A stretch of 64,000 nt of DNA from contig NZ_OESG01000014.1 in NCBI RefSeq assembly GCF_900240945.1, positions 2,820,734 through 2,884,733 on the forward strand, read 5' to 3'. Positions 1 through 9,781 of this stretch are shown here, in pieces. Positions within the stretch are counted from its first letter, which is position 1. Each line of letters starts with the position of its first letter. The position numbers and the translations under genes were made by a program. The notes below the pieces were generated by a model, which saw only the letters and a list, made by a program, of their open reading frames with translations, searched no databases and was not told the origin of the DNA. This DNA is from Mycobacterium sp. 3519A. Lineage in GTDB: Bacteria > Actinomycetota > Actinomycetes > Mycobacteriales > Mycobacteriaceae.

Positions 1-1220
1 CCGATCGTAGGCCCGAAGGCGTATTGGGCGCGGACACGCGCGCCGGCGAGGAAGACCGGCACCGGAATGCCGGGCACGTCGCTGGCGACGAAGTCGACGT
101 GACGCAGGATCGAGCCGATATACCAGCGCGGCATCAGATTCAGCGCACCGGCGATCAGTTGCGTATAGGGCAGCGACCGTTCGTGACGGACGTTGCTTGC
201 GCGGCGGTGGATTTCGGCGATCCGGTCGGCTGGATCGACCAAGCCGGCAGGCACGTCGAAGCGCATCAACGTGATGCGGTTGCCACCCATCCCGTCGGCC
301 TCGGTACGCAGGTTGATCGGCATGGTCAGATGCAGATCGCCGAGCGCGACACCGTGCTTGTCGTGGTAGCGGCGCATGCCGCCGGTAACCGCCGAAACAA
401 ATGCGTCGTTGAGCGCACCGCCGCCGCGATGCGCCGCCTCGCGTAACGCCGGCATCGGCACCTCGTGCACACCGAGGCGACGAATGAGACTGCGCCGCTT
501 CATCAGCGGCGAACCGGTGCGATTCACGGGGCGAACGGTGCGGTAGACGGAGGTCGCCGTCGCAGCTGCAGCTCCGATGGTCGCCACCGGACGACGCACG
601 CCGTTGTACAGCAGGCTGGGAACGGTCTTCACCGCAGTCGACACGGCCTTGGCCGCGAGTTCCGCGTCGTAGCGGAGCGTGTCTTCGTAGCTGCTCAGCC
701 AGGACCGCTTCGTTGCTTCCGGATCCGCGGACGCTACTTGGAGGCGTCGAGGCGACGCGTCGAGGTCGAACAACGACATACCTATCTGGATTCCGCCGAC
801 CCCGTCGGTCAACGCGTGGTGGAAGGCGCACAAGACCGCGGCGCCCCCATCCGCCAAACCGTCGACCAGGGTGGCTTTCCACATCGGCCTGGCGCGGTCG
901 AAGTCTTCCATCTGCGCCAGCCGCGCCATTTCCAGCACGGTGTCGAAAGTGGCGGGATGCGCGGCGGTGACACGCCGCATGTGGAAGTCGAGATCGAAAT
1001 CTTGGCAGTCTTCCCAGCGTGGTGGCGCCGGCGGCGTCGATTGGGCCACCCGTTGCCGAAGCATCGGCAGTTTGCGGCTGATCAGAGCGAACCGGTCTCG
1101 GACCTCATCCCAGTCCGGCGTGCTGTCGAGCAGGATGACAGTCACCACAGTCGATCTCAGCCGTGGATCGGTTTCCATCGCCCAGGTGAAAGCGTCTGTG
1201 TTGCGCATGAAGTCGTTCAT
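1..1220 (-). CDS. Wax ester synthase / diacylglycerol acyltransferase (WS/DGAT), C-terminus cut by window edge
   Basis: Acyl-CoA:alcohol/diacylglycerol O-acyltransferase of the mycobacterial WS/DGAT (Tgs) family, which makes storage triacylglycerol or wax esters at the membrane. The visible N-terminal part begins MNDFMRNTDAFTWAMETD, the usual opening of the family. At about residue 140 it carries the catalytic motif HHALTDG (HHxxxDG), followed by VGGIQIG. The ATG at 1220 is preceded by a strong ribosome site (AGGAG, about 6 nt upstream on the minus strand), which fixes the start. The reading frame runs off position 1 without a stop, so the last part of the protein is missing. Which of the many mycobacterial paralogues this is cannot be told from the fragment. 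Confidence 0.9.
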   Translation of the reverse strand, partial: MNDFMRNTDAFTWAMETDPRLRSTVVTVILLDSTPDWDEVRDRFALISRKLPMLRQRVAQSTPPAPPRWEDCQDFDLDFHMRRVTAAHPATFDTVLEMARLAQMEDFDRARPMWKATLVDGLADGGAAVLCAFHHALTDGVGGIQIGMSLFDLDASPRRLQVASADPEATKRSWLSSYEDTLRYDAELAAKAVSTAVKTVPSLLYNGVRRPVATIGAAAATATSVYRTVRPVNRTGSPLMKRRSLIRRLGVHEVPMPALREAAHRGGGALNDAFVSAVTGGMRRYHDKHGVALGDLHLTMPINLRTEADGMGGNRITLMRFDVPAGLVDPADRIAEIHRRASNVRHERSLPYTQLIAGALNLMPRWYIGSILRHVDFVASDVPGIPVPVFLAGARVRAQYAFGPTI

Positions 1221-1325
1221 CGTGTGCTCCTGCGCACACGCTATGACGACCACAGCAAGCCGTCACCCCCGTAGGACGTTCTGAGGACTTTGTACCCCGC
1301 AAGTCAGTACCGAGGTCACGGATCG

Positions 1326-2540
1326 CTAGAAGTAGGCATTGGCCGGAACGGGTGTGCCGTGCAACAGGTTCTGCCCGATCACCCGCGCCTTGTACGCGAC
1401 CGGGTTGTGCAGCGTGATGGTGCGGATATTGCGCCAGTGCCGGTCGAGGTTGCGCTGCCTGCTGGCTGCGCTGGCCCCGCCGAGTTCCAGCAGCCGGGTG
1501 GCCGCCTCGGGTGCGACGTTGTCCAGGTGCACCTTGACCTTGGCCGCCTTCAACTGGGCTTCCTCGGCGAGGTCTGCGTCGGGCACGCCGTCGGTCTCCG
1601 ACGCGGTGGCCGCCGCGATCGCCTCGGCCGCGTCGAGTACGGCGGCTTTGGCGATGTAGGCCGTCGCGGCCAGTTCACCTAGTTGCTTCTGATACAGCGG
1701 GTCATCGGTCGGGCGTTCGGACAGCGCATGGCTGAAGCTGCGGTCCCGCGACCGCAGCAGTGCAACACCGTCGTCGACGACGCTCGCCAGAATGCCTGCC
1801 ACCACCGCGTGGATGTACAGCTGCAACGACGCGTACTGCACCGTGGGCACCGGGGCCGCGTCGTACGGCGTGTCGCTCAGCACCTCGTCCTCGGACACCG
1901 CTACGTCGGTGAACACCGTGGTACCGGTCCCGGTGCGGCGCTGCCCGAAGCCGTCCCAGTCGTCGATCAGCTGCACCCCTTCCCGGTCGGCGGGCACCAC
2001 GACCGTGGCGACGGAGTCGTGGTCGGTGGTGGTGGCGACGGTGAGATAGTCCGAGAACAACGTGCCGGTGCTGTAGTACTTCTCGCCGGTCAGCCGGTAA
2101 CCGCCGCCGTCGGCGGGCAGCAGGCGGGTGTTGAACACCAGGCTGCCGACGGCCAGCGAGCCCTTCTCGCTGAACGCGTTGCCGAAGACCTTTCCCGCCT
2201 CCACCTTGTGCAGCCAGCGCGCCGAACTGGGATCGTCGGCGGTGCGCAGCCGTTCCTCGACGAACCAGAAATGAGTCCGAAAGATGTGGGCCACAATGGG
2301 ATCGGCCTGCGCCACCTCGATCACTGCGGAGAATAGTTGGGGCACAGTGAATCCCGAGCCGCCGAGGTGCTCGGGAAGTCGCAGTGTGCCGAAGCCGGCC
2401 CGCTTCAGCGCGGCCACTTGGTCGAAGGGGTTCTCGTCGTTGAGATCTCGATCCTTTGCGCCTGCGGCGATCTGGGCCAGCAGGTCGGTCCATGCTGAGG
2501 TGCCGGGCAGCAGGCGGGTAACGCGGTCCACGGAGGTCAT
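1326..2540 (-). CDS. Acyl-CoA-dehydrogenase-fold flavin monooxygenase, DszC/SfnB-like
   Basis: About 404 residues with the acyl-CoA dehydrogenase fold: helical N-terminus (AALKRAGFGTLRLPEHLGG), central beta domain (GYRLTGEKYYSTGT) and C-terminal helices. The C-terminal signature RHWRNIRTITLHNP is typical of the DszC/SfnB subgroup, FMNH2-dependent monooxygenases of organosulfur compounds, rather than of true fatty-acyl-CoA dehydrogenases. Such enzymes need a separate flavin reductase, and none is adjacent. I chose the ATG at 2540 (MTSVDRV); an in-frame ATG at 2576 would add 12 residues with no family resemblance. It is transcribed away from the S33 hydrolase across a 91-bp gap. The substrate is unknown. 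A role in sulfur scavenging fits the sulfur genes further along but is inference. Confidence 0.8.
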   Translation of the reverse strand: MTSVDRVTRLLPGTSAWTDLLAQIAAGAKDRDLNDENPFDQVAALKRAGFGTLRLPEHLGGSGFTVPQLFSAVIEVAQADPIVAHIFRTHFWFVEERLRTADDPSSARWLHKVEAGKVFGNAFSEKGSLAVGSLVFNTRLLPADGGGYRLTGEKYYSTGTLFSDYLTVATTTDHDSVATVVVPADREGVQLIDDWDGFGQRRTGTGTTVFTDVAVSEDEVLSDTPYDAAPVPTVQYASLQLYIHAVVAGILASVVDDGVALLRSRDRSFSHALSERPTDDPLYQKQLGELAATAYIAKAAVLDAAEAIAAATASETDGVPDADLAEEAQLKAAKVKVHLDNVAPEAATRLLELGGASAASRQRNLDRHWRNIRTITLHNPVAYKARVIGQNLLHGTPVPANAYF

Positions 2541-2631
2541 GGGACGGTTGTACCGACACGCCGCCCCGGCGTGCACGGCTTTCGATCATCCGGAACCTAA
2601 GGACCCTCGACGAGGGGCAGAATGGCGGGTG

Positions 2632-3888
2632 ATGACGATGAACGCCAAGCGTCGCCGGGCGCACGAGAAGCTCGCAGCGTTGCCGGGTGTGCGGGCGGTG
2701 CGGCGGCCGATCCGGGGGGACGGCGGCGAGCACTTCGACCTGTTCTACGTGCGCACCGGCCGCAAATCGGCGCATCCGCTGGTCGTCATTCCAGGCGGTC
2801 CCGGCGCCGCCTCGATCGCGCTCTATCGGGGGTTTCGCAGGCGTGCCGCGGCCGAGGGGCTGGACGTGATCATGGTCGAGCACCGCGGCATCGGGATGTC
2901 CCGCCACGACGACAGCGGCACGGACCTGCCCGAGGAGGCGCTGACCATCAGCCAGGTGGTCGACGACGTGGCCGCCGTCCTCGATGACGCCCAGGTGGAC
3001 ACGGCGGTCATCTACGGCACCTCGTACGGCACGTATGTGGCCGCCGGGGTCGGGGTGCGTCACCCGCAGCGGGTGCACGCGATGATCCTCGACTCGCCGG
3101 TGTTGTCGGCCGACGACATCGACGCGGTCAGGGTGGAAACCCGCAGGGTGCTGTGGGACGGCGACGGCGCGGAGACCGCTGACCTGGCGGCCAAGGTGCG
3201 CGAACTGGTGCAGCAGGACAAGTTGAGCCCGGCGTCCACCCAGCTCGCGGCAGCCGTATACGGTTTCGCGGGCCCACAGGTGCTGCGCCGCCAGCTCGAC
3301 CTGCTACTGGCCGGCCGCCGCGCGTTGTGGTCCGTGCTCGACCGCGGCGCCCATTTTCTTTTCGAACGCAAAGCGCCGTATCGCCATGAGCCGGACCTGG
3401 TCGGCCGAATTGGCTACCGCGAGCTGAACTATGCCGCCGCCCCCGACGGAAAACCGCTGGACCCGGCGATCGTGTACCGCGAGATGGGCATCGGCACAAC
3501 AGAGTTCGAGAAGGAACCGTTCGACCTGGTCGCCGAGATGCCGAAGTACACGTGGCCGACCGTGGTCATCTCGGGCGGTCGCGACCTGATCACGCCGCCC
3601 GTGGTGGCGCGCAGGATCGCCTCGCTGGTCCCCGACGCCGTCCTCGTCGATCTCGCGACGGCGGGACACTCGGCGATCGATCTGCGTGAGCGGGCGGCGC
3701 TGGACGTCATCAAGGCTGTTTATGACGGCACCAGTTCCTCCCTGCCCGCCAGGGCGAAGGAACTGGATTCGACGCCTGGCGGTCTCGGGGTGCGACTGTT
3801 GATCTGGGGTATCGTCGCGGCCGCCGCCGTGGAGAAGGCCGTGCCTGCCGCGGTCCCGCGCACCGTGCAGCGCGTTACGGCTTCATGA
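2632..3888 (+). CDS. Alpha/beta hydrolase, S33 prolyl-aminopeptidase-like
   Basis: A 418-residue alpha/beta hydrolase. The oxyanion segment is PGGPGAAS (about 55-61). MVEHRGIG follows, and the nucleophile elbow is GTSYGT with Ser131. The acid is probably the Asp in GGRDLITPP and the base the His in TAGHSAID. The HGGPG-type motif, the EHRG strand and GTSYG together are characteristic of proline iminopeptidase and related S33 hydrolases. A hydrophobic stretch near the end (VRLLIWGIVAAAAVEKAV) may tether it to the membrane. ATG 2632 is used; GTG 2629 and ATG 2638 are alternatives. Its last 14 nt overlap the convergent 3' end of oppA. Peptidase activity next to a peptide importer is attractive, but it is not co-transcribed with it. 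Confidence 0.8.
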   Translation: MTMNAKRRRAHEKLAALPGVRAVRRPIRGDGGEHFDLFYVRTGRKSAHPLVVIPGGPGAASIALYRGFRRRAAAEGLDVIMVEHRGIGMSRHDDSGTDLPEEALTISQVVDDVAAVLDDAQVDTAVIYGTSYGTYVAAGVGVRHPQRVHAMILDSPVLSADDIDAVRVETRRVLWDGDGAETADLAAKVRELVQQDKLSPASTQLAAAVYGFAGPQVLRRQLDLLLAGRRALWSVLDRGAHFLFERKAPYRHEPDLVGRIGYRELNYAAAPDGKPLDPAIVYREMGIGTTEFEKEPFDLVAEMPKYTWPTVVISGGRDLITPPVVARRIASLVPDAVLVDLATAGHSAIDLRERAALDVIKAVYDGTSSSLPARAKELDSTPGGLGVRLLIWGIVAAAAVEKAVPAAVPRTVQRVTAS

Positions 3889-5548
3889 AGCCGATCTTGG
3901 TGTAGTCGGCGTCGGCAAGACCGAACGCACCGAAATTCGCCAAATTGCTTCGCACCGCGACGTTTCCAGGCGATTGCGTCAGCGGCAGGCTGAAACCCTC
4001 GGCCCAGATCAGCTTGTCGACCTCGTTGGCGAGGACGCGTGCCTTGGCCGGGTCCAACTCCTCGAGCGTCTGTTCGATCTTGGCGTCGATCTCCGGGCTG
4101 CCGATCTTGCCGAAGTTGCTGTCGCCGTCTGACGCATAGATCTGCGGCAACCCCGACAACGGGAAAGCGTCACCCACCCAACTGAATTGGGCGATGTCGA
4201 AGTCACCGACGTTGATGTGGTTGGAGAAGAACCCGGCGCCGCCCTTGGCGTCGAGGTCCAGCTTGACCCCGACCTGGGCCAGGTTGTTCTGCGCGATCTG
4301 GCCGAACTGGCGGGTGGACAGTGAGTCGTAGAGCACGTCACGGATGACCAGTTGCTTCCCGTCCTTTTCCCGGAACTGGCCGTTGAGTTTCCAGCCCAGC
4401 GCGTCCAACTCCTGCTTCGCCTTCTCCGGGTCGTACGCGACGACCCCGCTGTTGTCCTGATAGCCCTCCTGGCCGGCGACGTACACATGGTTGTTCAGCG
4501 GAACGGGATTGTCGGCCAGCCCGCGCTGGGTGACGTTCGCGATCGTCTGGCGGTCAATGGCCTTGGCGATCGCCAACCGCAACGCCTTGTCGGCAAGGAT
4601 GGAGCCCGGCGCACCGTTGAACGTGAAGTGATACCAACTGTTTCCCGGCGCCCGCCGAATCGAGATGCCTTTGGTGCCCCGTGCGATCGTCAACTCGTCG
4701 AGCGTGGCGGTGCCGGTCGCGTCGATGGTGTTGTTCTGCAGCGCGGGGATTCGCGCGGCATCGTCGAGCACGATGTAGGTGATGCTGTCGAGCAGCGCCG
4801 GGGTGCCCCACCATTTCGGGTTGCGGGTCAGCACGATTCGCTGTGCGGTGCGGTCGACGGTGGAGATGATGAACGGCCCCGCCGACGGCCCCGGCGCGTT
4901 CAACTGGCCCTTGTTGAACGCCTCGGGCGTCGCCGTCATGCTCTTGGGTAACAGCATCGTGTTGCCGGACAACATGCCGCGCCATTCGGCGTATGGCTTG
5001 GAAAATTTCACTACTGCCTGGCGGTCGTCGACGCCGCGCGTCACCGACTCGACGCGATCGGCGCCGTTGGGGCTCGCGCTCGCGAACGCCTTGTCCTTGC
5101 CGCTGGTGGCGTGGAACTGCGAGGCGATGTCCTCCCAGGTGATCGGGGTGCCGTCGCTCCACACCGCCTTCGGGTTGATGGTCCACGTGACGACCTGCGG
5201 GTTGGTGCTGGTCAGTTCGGCGCCGGTGAAGTAGTCGGTGTTCAGCGTCATCGATCCGTCGGCGGCGACCCGAAATGCCCGCGGCATGCTGGCCTTCAGC
5301 ATGCCCGCGGAGTCGGCGGAATTGCCGTCGATGTGCAGCGAGTTGAAGTTCTCCGGAAACGCGGTGAGCGCCAACCGCAAATTGCCGCCCTGCTGCAGCT
5401 TGGAAACGTCCTGCGGGTTGATGTCGTTGGTGCTGCCGACCTCCGCGGACCCGCCCGCCGGCGGCGGCGTCTCCTGCTTGCCGCTCGAGCATCCGGCGAG
5501 CACCAGACAAACACTGACGGCGAGCGCGGCGAAGTGTCGGATCTTCAT
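3875..5548 (-). CDS. oppA: Oligopeptide ABC transporter substrate-binding lipoprotein OppA
   Basis: Extracytoplasmic solute receptor (SBP family 5) of 557 residues, the last gene of the oppBCDA operon. The signal peptide ends in the lipobox LVLAGC, so Cys20 should be lipidated and the protein anchored to the outer face of the plasma membrane. Family 5 features include NPQVVTWTINPKAVWSDGTPITWED and the binding-cleft region after it. The gene starts 11 nt after the oppD stop. It corresponds to M. tuberculosis Rv1280c by gene order (known for that species); its length is close but slightly shorter. In M. tuberculosis this system imports peptides such as glutathione; the substrate here is not shown by sequence. 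Confidence 0.88.
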   Translation of the reverse strand: MKIRHFAALAVSVCLVLAGCSSGKQETPPPAGGSAEVGSTNDINPQDVSKLQQGGNLRLALTAFPENFNSLHIDGNSADSAGMLKASMPRAFRVAADGSMTLNTDYFTGAELTSTNPQVVTWTINPKAVWSDGTPITWEDIASQFHATSGKDKAFASASPNGADRVESVTRGVDDRQAVVKFSKPYAEWRGMLSGNTMLLPKSMTATPEAFNKGQLNAPGPSAGPFIISTVDRTAQRIVLTRNPKWWGTPALLDSITYIVLDDAARIPALQNNTIDATGTATLDELTIARGTKGISIRRAPGNSWYHFTFNGAPGSILADKALRLAIAKAIDRQTIANVTQRGLADNPVPLNNHVYVAGQEGYQDNSGVVAYDPEKAKQELDALGWKLNGQFREKDGKQLVIRDVLYDSLSTRQFGQIAQNNLAQVGVKLDLDAKGGAGFFSNHINVGDFDIAQFSWVGDAFPLSGLPQIYASDGDSNFGKIGSPEIDAKIEQTLEELDPAKARVLANEVDKLIWAEGFSLPLTQSPGNVAVRSNLANFGAFGLADADYTKIGFMKP

Positions 5549-5559
5549 GGCGAGGAAGG

Positions 5560-7395
5560 TTACCTGCGATTCGGGTCTGGTTGAGGAACTGCGGCAAGGA
5601 GGCGGCGGGTGTACTCCTGCTGCGGATTGGCAAACACCGCATCACCGTCGCCCTGTTCGACCACCTTTCCCTTGTACATCACCGCCACCCGGTGGGCCAG
5701 GTGCTTGACCACCGACAGGTCGTGCGACACGAACAGATACGAAAGGCCGAACCGGTCCTGCAGGTCGAGCAGCAGGTTGATGATGCCCGCCTGGATCGAA
5801 ACGTCCAGCGCGGATACGGGTTCGTCGAGCGCGAGGATTTTCGGTTGCAACGCCAGCGCCCGCGCGATGCCGATGCGCTGCTTCTGCCCGCCGGAGAATT
5901 CAGCGGGGTACCTGCTGGCGTCCTCGCGGCGCAACCCCACGATGTCGAGCAGTTCGGTCACCCGCTCATCGGTGCGGCTCTTGTTGAAACCGTTGGCCTG
6001 CAACGGTTCTGCCAGCACGTCGAACACCGGAAGCCGTGGGTCCAACGATGCGACCGGATCCTGGAACACCACCTGCAGGTCGCCGCGCAGCGCCCGCCTG
6101 GCGTGCCGGTCGAGCGCCGCGACGTCGCGGCCGAGTACCTCGATGGACCCGCCCTGCGGTGTGGACAGCTCCAGGATCTGGTGCAGCGTCGTCGACTTGC
6201 CCGACCCGGATTCCCCGACGATGCCCAACGTGCGGCCCTGCTGTAGTTCGAAGCTGACGCCGTCCACCGCGCGCACCTCGCCGACCTGCCTGCGCAGCAC
6301 CACGCCCTTCGTCAGCTTGTAGGTCTTCACCAGGTCGTCGACACGCAACACCACCGGCGCAGCGGCGTCGACCACCGTGTCGCGCGGCTCGGTCGACACG
6401 CCGTAGATGTCCGCGGCGGTCCGTCCCGCCACGTGTTCGGTGCGGATACACGCGGCCCGATGCCCGGCCGCGATCTGGAGCAACGCCGGTTCGGCGGCGC
6501 GGCACTGTTCGATGGCCAACGGGCAGCGCGGCGCGAACGGACAACCCGGTGGCAGCGCCGCCATCGACGGCGGCGCACCGGGTATGGGCACCAGCCGCGC
6601 CCCCTGCGGCGCGTCCAGCCGCGGCACCGACCCGAGAAGCCCAGCGGTGTAAGGCATCCGGCGGTCGCGGTACAGGACGTCGACGGGCGCTGTCTCGACG
6701 GCCCGCCCGGCGTACATCACCAGCGCGCGGTCGGCGAACTCCGCGACCACCCCCAGATCGTGGGTGATGATCAGCACGGCGGCGCCGGTGACGTCGCGCG
6801 CGGTGCGCAGCACGTCGAGGATCTGCGCCTGCACCGTGACGTCGAGGGCCGTGGTCGGCTCGTCGCAGATCAACAGATCGGGGTCGTTGGCGATCGCAAT
6901 CGCGATCACCACCCGCTGCCGTTCGCCGCCGGACAGCTCGTGTGGAAAAGCCGCGGCCCGCCGTTCGGGCTGGCCGATGCCAACGAGTTCGAGCAGTTCG
7001 ACGGCCCGGGTTGTGGCTTCCCGCTTGCCGATATCCGGACGGTGTACGCGCAGCGCCTCGGCGATCTGGTCGCCGACGGTGTAGACAGGCGTCAGCGCCG
7101 ACATCGGGTCCTGGAAGACCGTGCCGATGCGCCTGCCGCGGATCTTCGACATCTGGGTATCGGACAGGCCGAGCAGCTCATCACCATGCAGCCGAATCGA
7201 GCCGGACACCTCGGCGTACTCGGGCAGCAGCCCGATGATCGACATGGCCGTTGCGGACTTGCCGGACCCGGATTCGCCGACGAGCGCCACGACCTCACCC
7301 TCGGCCACGTCGAAGTTCATGCCGCGCACCGCATTCACCCGCTCGGCGTCGGTCGGGAAGGTGACATGCAGATCGGATACCGTCAGCAGGCTCAC
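5560..7395 (-). CDS. oppD: Oligopeptide ABC transporter ATPase OppD (two fused nucleotide-binding domains)
   Basis: A 611-residue ATPase holding both ABC domains that in many bacteria are separate OppD and OppF proteins. The first domain has Walker [11 protein letters not shown] (residues 40-49), signature LSGGERQR and Walker [13 protein letters not shown]. An Opp/Dpp-type C-terminal linker with clustered cysteines follows ([17 protein letters not shown]). The second domain repeats Walker [11 protein letters not shown], signature FSGGQKQR and [12 protein letters not shown]. The fusion and length match M. tuberculosis OppD (Rv1281c, 612 aa by recollection). The start overlaps the oppC stop by 4 nt, indicating translational coupling. 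It powers import through OppB and OppC from the cytoplasmic side. Confidence 0.93.
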   Translation of the reverse strand: MSLLTVSDLHVTFPTDAERVNAVRGMNFDVAEGEVVALVGESGSGKSATAMSIIGLLPEYAEVSGSIRLHGDELLGLSDTQMSKIRGRRIGTVFQDPMSALTPVYTVGDQIAEALRVHRPDIGKREATTRAVELLELVGIGQPERRAAAFPHELSGGERQRVVIAIAIANDPDLLICDEPTTALDVTVQAQILDVLRTARDVTGAAVLIITHDLGVVAEFADRALVMYAGRAVETAPVDVLYRDRRMPYTAGLLGSVPRLDAPQGARLVPIPGAPPSMAALPPGCPFAPRCPLAIEQCRAAEPALLQIAAGHRAACIRTEHVAGRTAADIYGVSTEPRDTVVDAAAPVVLRVDDLVKTYKLTKGVVLRRQVGEVRAVDGVSFELQQGRTLGIVGESGSGKSTTLHQILELSTPQGGSIEVLGRDVAALDRHARRALRGDLQVVFQDPVASLDPRLPVFDVLAEPLQANGFNKSRTDERVTELLDIVGLRREDASRYPAEFSGGQKQRIGIARALALQPKILALDEPVSALDVSIQAGIINLLLDLQDRFGLSYLFVSHDLSVVKHLAHRVAVMYKGKVVEQGDGDAVFANPQQEYTRRLLAAVPQPDPNRR

Positions 7396-8297
7396 GAGCG
7401 GCGCCTCCGCAACGTACGCGCGCTCGGGTCCAGCGCGTCGCGTAACGCATCACCGACAAGGTTGGCGCACAAGATGATCAGCACCAGAACGCCCGCGGGG
7501 AACAGGAACACCCATGGGAAGGTCGTCACCGATTTGGTGCCGTCGGCGATCAGCGTTCCCAGCGAGACGTCGGGCGGCTGGATACCGAAACCCAGGAAGC
7601 TCAGCCCAGTTTCGGCGAGCACCGCCACCCCGACGTTCAGCGCCGTGTCGATGATGATGATCGATGCGACGTTCGGCAGGATGTGGCGCACGATGATCCG
7701 CCAGTTGGGCACGCCCATATACCGTGCGGCGGAGACGAATTCACGTTCACGCATGCTCAGTGTCATGCCCCGCACTATTCGTGAGCTGATCATCCAACTG
7801 AACGCGGACAGCAGGATGATCAGCCACACCACGTCGCCCTTGGTTCGTTGCACGACGATGGTGATCAGCAGGAAGCTCGGCACCACCAGCATGAGGTCGA
7901 CGATCCACATCAGCGTGCGGTCCCGCCATTTGCCGAAATAGCCTGCGACGGTTCCCACCGTCGCCGCGATGATGGTCGAGATGAATGCCACGAAGACACC
8001 TATGAGCATCGACTTCTGCATGCCGCGCAGGGTTTGGGCGAGTAGGTCCTGGCCCAGCGCGTTGGTGCCGAACCAGTGCTCGGTGCTCGGTGGCTGCTGC
8101 AGGGCGTAGAAATCGAGATCGGTGTAGCTGTACGGCAACAGCGGCGGCAACGCGTAGCACGCGACGAACAGCACCACCAGCAGTGCCAGCGAGACGACGC
8201 CCGGCTTGTTGCGCAGGAACCGGCGCCGTACCAACGCGCTTCGCGAGGCGAACTGTTTGACGTCGACACCCGACTTGGCGGTGATCGGTTCGCTCAT
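7392..8297 (-). CDS. oppC: Oligopeptide ABC transporter permease OppC
   Basis: A 301-residue membrane permease of the binding-protein-dependent type. The N-terminal tail ([20 protein letters not shown]) and the first membrane helix are those of OppC/Dpp[21 protein letters not shown], the EAA-loop region ([19 protein letters not shown]) and [19 protein letters not shown] are conserved OppC blocks. About six membrane helices are visible. The start codon overlaps the oppB stop in an ATGA arrangement and the stop overlaps the oppD start by 4 nt, so the four genes form one translationally coupled unit. Much longer open frames upstream in the same frame are only antisense or out-of-frame coding noise in high-GC DNA. 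Confidence 0.93.
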   Translation of the reverse strand: MSEPITAKSGVDVKQFASRSALVRRRFLRNKPGVVSLALLVVLFVACYALPPLLPYSYTDLDFYALQQPPSTEHWFGTNALGQDLLAQTLRGMQKSMLIGVFVAFISTIIAATVGTVAGYFGKWRDRTLMWIVDLMLVVPSFLLITIVVQRTKGDVVWLIILLSAFSWMISSRIVRGMTLSMREREFVSAARYMGVPNWRIIVRHILPNVASIIIIDTALNVGVAVLAETGLSFLGFGIQPPDVSLGTLIADGTKSVTTFPWVFLFPAGVLVLIILCANLVGDALRDALDPSARTLRRRRS

Positions 8298-9271
8298 CGC
8301 ACCCGCACCCGTGGATCGAGAGCCGCGTAGATGACGTCGGACAACAACCCCGCCAACAGGATCGTCACGCCCGAAAAGAGCGTGATCGCAACGACGATGT
8401 TGGTGTCCTGGGTCGCGATGCCCTGCACGAACCACTCGCCCATGCCGTGCCAGCCGAAGATCTTCTCGGTGAACACCGCTCCGGTGAACAGGCCCGCGAC
8501 GCTGTAGGCGAACAAGGTGGCCATCGGAATCAACGCGGTGCGCAGTCCGTGTTTGAACAACGCACGTCGTCGGGTCAGTCCCTTGGCGCGCGCGGTGCGG
8601 ATGAAGTCTTGGCCCAGCACGTCGAGCATCGCATTGCGTTGATAGCGGCTGTAACCCGCGATCGCGCCGAGCGCCAACGTGAACGTCGGCAGCACAAGGT
8701 GTTGCACCCGATCGACGAATTGGTTCCAGGCGCCGCCGACCGCATCCGGTGACGTCTCGCCGGTGTACTCGAACAACTGCACACCGAGCACCGAGTTCAC
8801 GCGCAACGCGGCCAGGATCAACAGGTTGGCGACCACGAACACCGGCGTGCTGATCACCAACAGCGACAACACCGTGATGACACGATCGGACAGCCGGTAC
8901 TGCCGGATCGCCCCCCACGCGCCCACCACGACACCGATGATCGTGCCCGCCACCGAACCGATTACCAACAGCCGGAGGCTGACGCCGATGCGGCGCCAGA
9001 GTTCGTCTGACACGGGCTGTCCACCGATGGTGGTGCCGAAGTCGCCGTGCATCACGCCGGACACCCAATGGCCGTAGCGGAGCGGAATCGGTTTGTCGAG
9101 GCCGAGCTCGGCGGCCTTGGCGTCGATCACGGCTTGCGGCGGTCGCGGATTGCGCTGCAGCAGGTTGTCCAGCGGACGAAACGTCAGCGAGGCCAACGAG
9201 AAGGTCAGAAACGAGGCCACCGCCAACAGCACGACGTAGTTCAGCAATCGCCGGGCGAGGAAACGCGTCAT
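8294..9271 (-). CDS. oppB: Oligopeptide ABC transporter permease OppB
   Basis: A 325-residue inner-membrane permease starting MTRFLARRLLNYVVLLAVAS, the typical OppB/DppB N-terminus with one helix followed by the family block PLRYGHWVSGVMHGDFGTTI. The EAA loop reads QDFIRTARAKGLTRRRALF. It pairs with OppC to form the pore and is the first gene of the operon, so the promoter must lie in the 223 bp between 9272 and 9494, opposite the small secreted proteins. Its length equals M. tuberculosis OppB (Rv1283c) as I recall it. An in-frame extension to 9721 is possible but has no family similarity and runs antisense to the next gene. Confidence 0.93.
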   Translation of the reverse strand: MTRFLARRLLNYVVLLAVASFLTFSLASLTFRPLDNLLQRNPRPPQAVIDAKAAELGLDKPIPLRYGHWVSGVMHGDFGTTIGGQPVSDELWRRIGVSLRLLVIGSVAGTIIGVVVGAWGAIRQYRLSDRVITVLSLLVISTPVFVVANLLILAALRVNSVLGVQLFEYTGETSPDAVGGAWNQFVDRVQHLVLPTFTLALGAIAGYSRYQRNAMLDVLGQDFIRTARAKGLTRRRALFKHGLRTALIPMATLFAYSVAGLFTGAVFTEKIFGWHGMGEWFVQGIATQDTNIVVAITLFSGVTILLAGLLSDVIYAALDPRVRVR

Positions 9272-9494
9272 CGGCTGCGTCCCCTCGCTACGTGCATGAC
9301 GCACAGGGTAAGAGATGGACCTCCCGGCAGCCCGTTGTTGCAGTTTGGACGCGCCTAGCCGATTCGCACTGCTGTTGAGGGGTCCTTTCAGTTTCAAGGA
9401 GTTGCCGCCAGGCGCGAACGTTTCGCCTCCGCCGCCTTCGGTTACCCGAACAGTGCAGGACTGTGCGAGCCGAGACCAAAGGGAGTGGTCAGAG

Positions 9495-9761
9495 GTGAAT
9501 TCGAGACAGTTGAAGGTCGTGTCGGCCACCGCCGGAGTCGCTGGTGTGGTGGCGATGGGCGCGTTGACGGTCACGATGAGCGACGTCAGCGTCGCAGAGC
9601 CGCCGGAGCCGGCACCGCCCGGTCCGGTGACCACGTCGGAGGCCACCACAGGGGAGACCATCACCGAGACCGTGGCGCCCGAGGCGCCGGAGACACCCGC
9701 GGGCGTGCCGCCGATCACCACGACGCCGTCGGAGAACCCGCCGACGGCCGAGCAGCACTAG
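9495..9761 (+). CDS. Small exported Thr/Pro-rich protein, first of a tandem pair
   Basis: An 88-residue protein with an N-terminal segment MNSRQLKVVSATAGVAGVVAMGALTVTM that looks like a signal peptide or membrane anchor. A low-complexity tail rich in Pro, Thr and Glu follows (PPEPAPPGPVTT, TETVAPEAPETPAGVPP). The start is GTG at 9495; a purine-rich AGGGAG lies about 11 nt upstream. The next gene, 20 nt downstream, encodes a clearly related N-terminus (MNSKQVKAAAAGIGAGAAIAM), so the two arose by duplication. Function is unknown; an exported, possibly O-glycosylated, envelope protein is inference from the composition. Confidence 0.7.
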   Translation: MNSRQLKVVSATAGVAGVVAMGALTVTMSDVSVAEPPEPAPPGPVTTSEATTGETITETVAPEAPETPAGVPPITTTPSENPPTAEQH

Positions 9762-9781
9762 CCAACCAGGAGATATGGGCC

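Noticed and set aside
6433..7941. A 502-codon plus-strand frame antisense to oppD/oppC
   Set aside because: No family resemblance and no ribosome site; oppD and oppC motifs on the minus strand are unambiguous.
9315..9494. Upstream extension of the first small secreted protein to ATG 9315
   Set aside because: The extension would place 60 residues with no signal-peptide character before a good signal sequence; GTG 9495 matches the start of the tandem paralogue.
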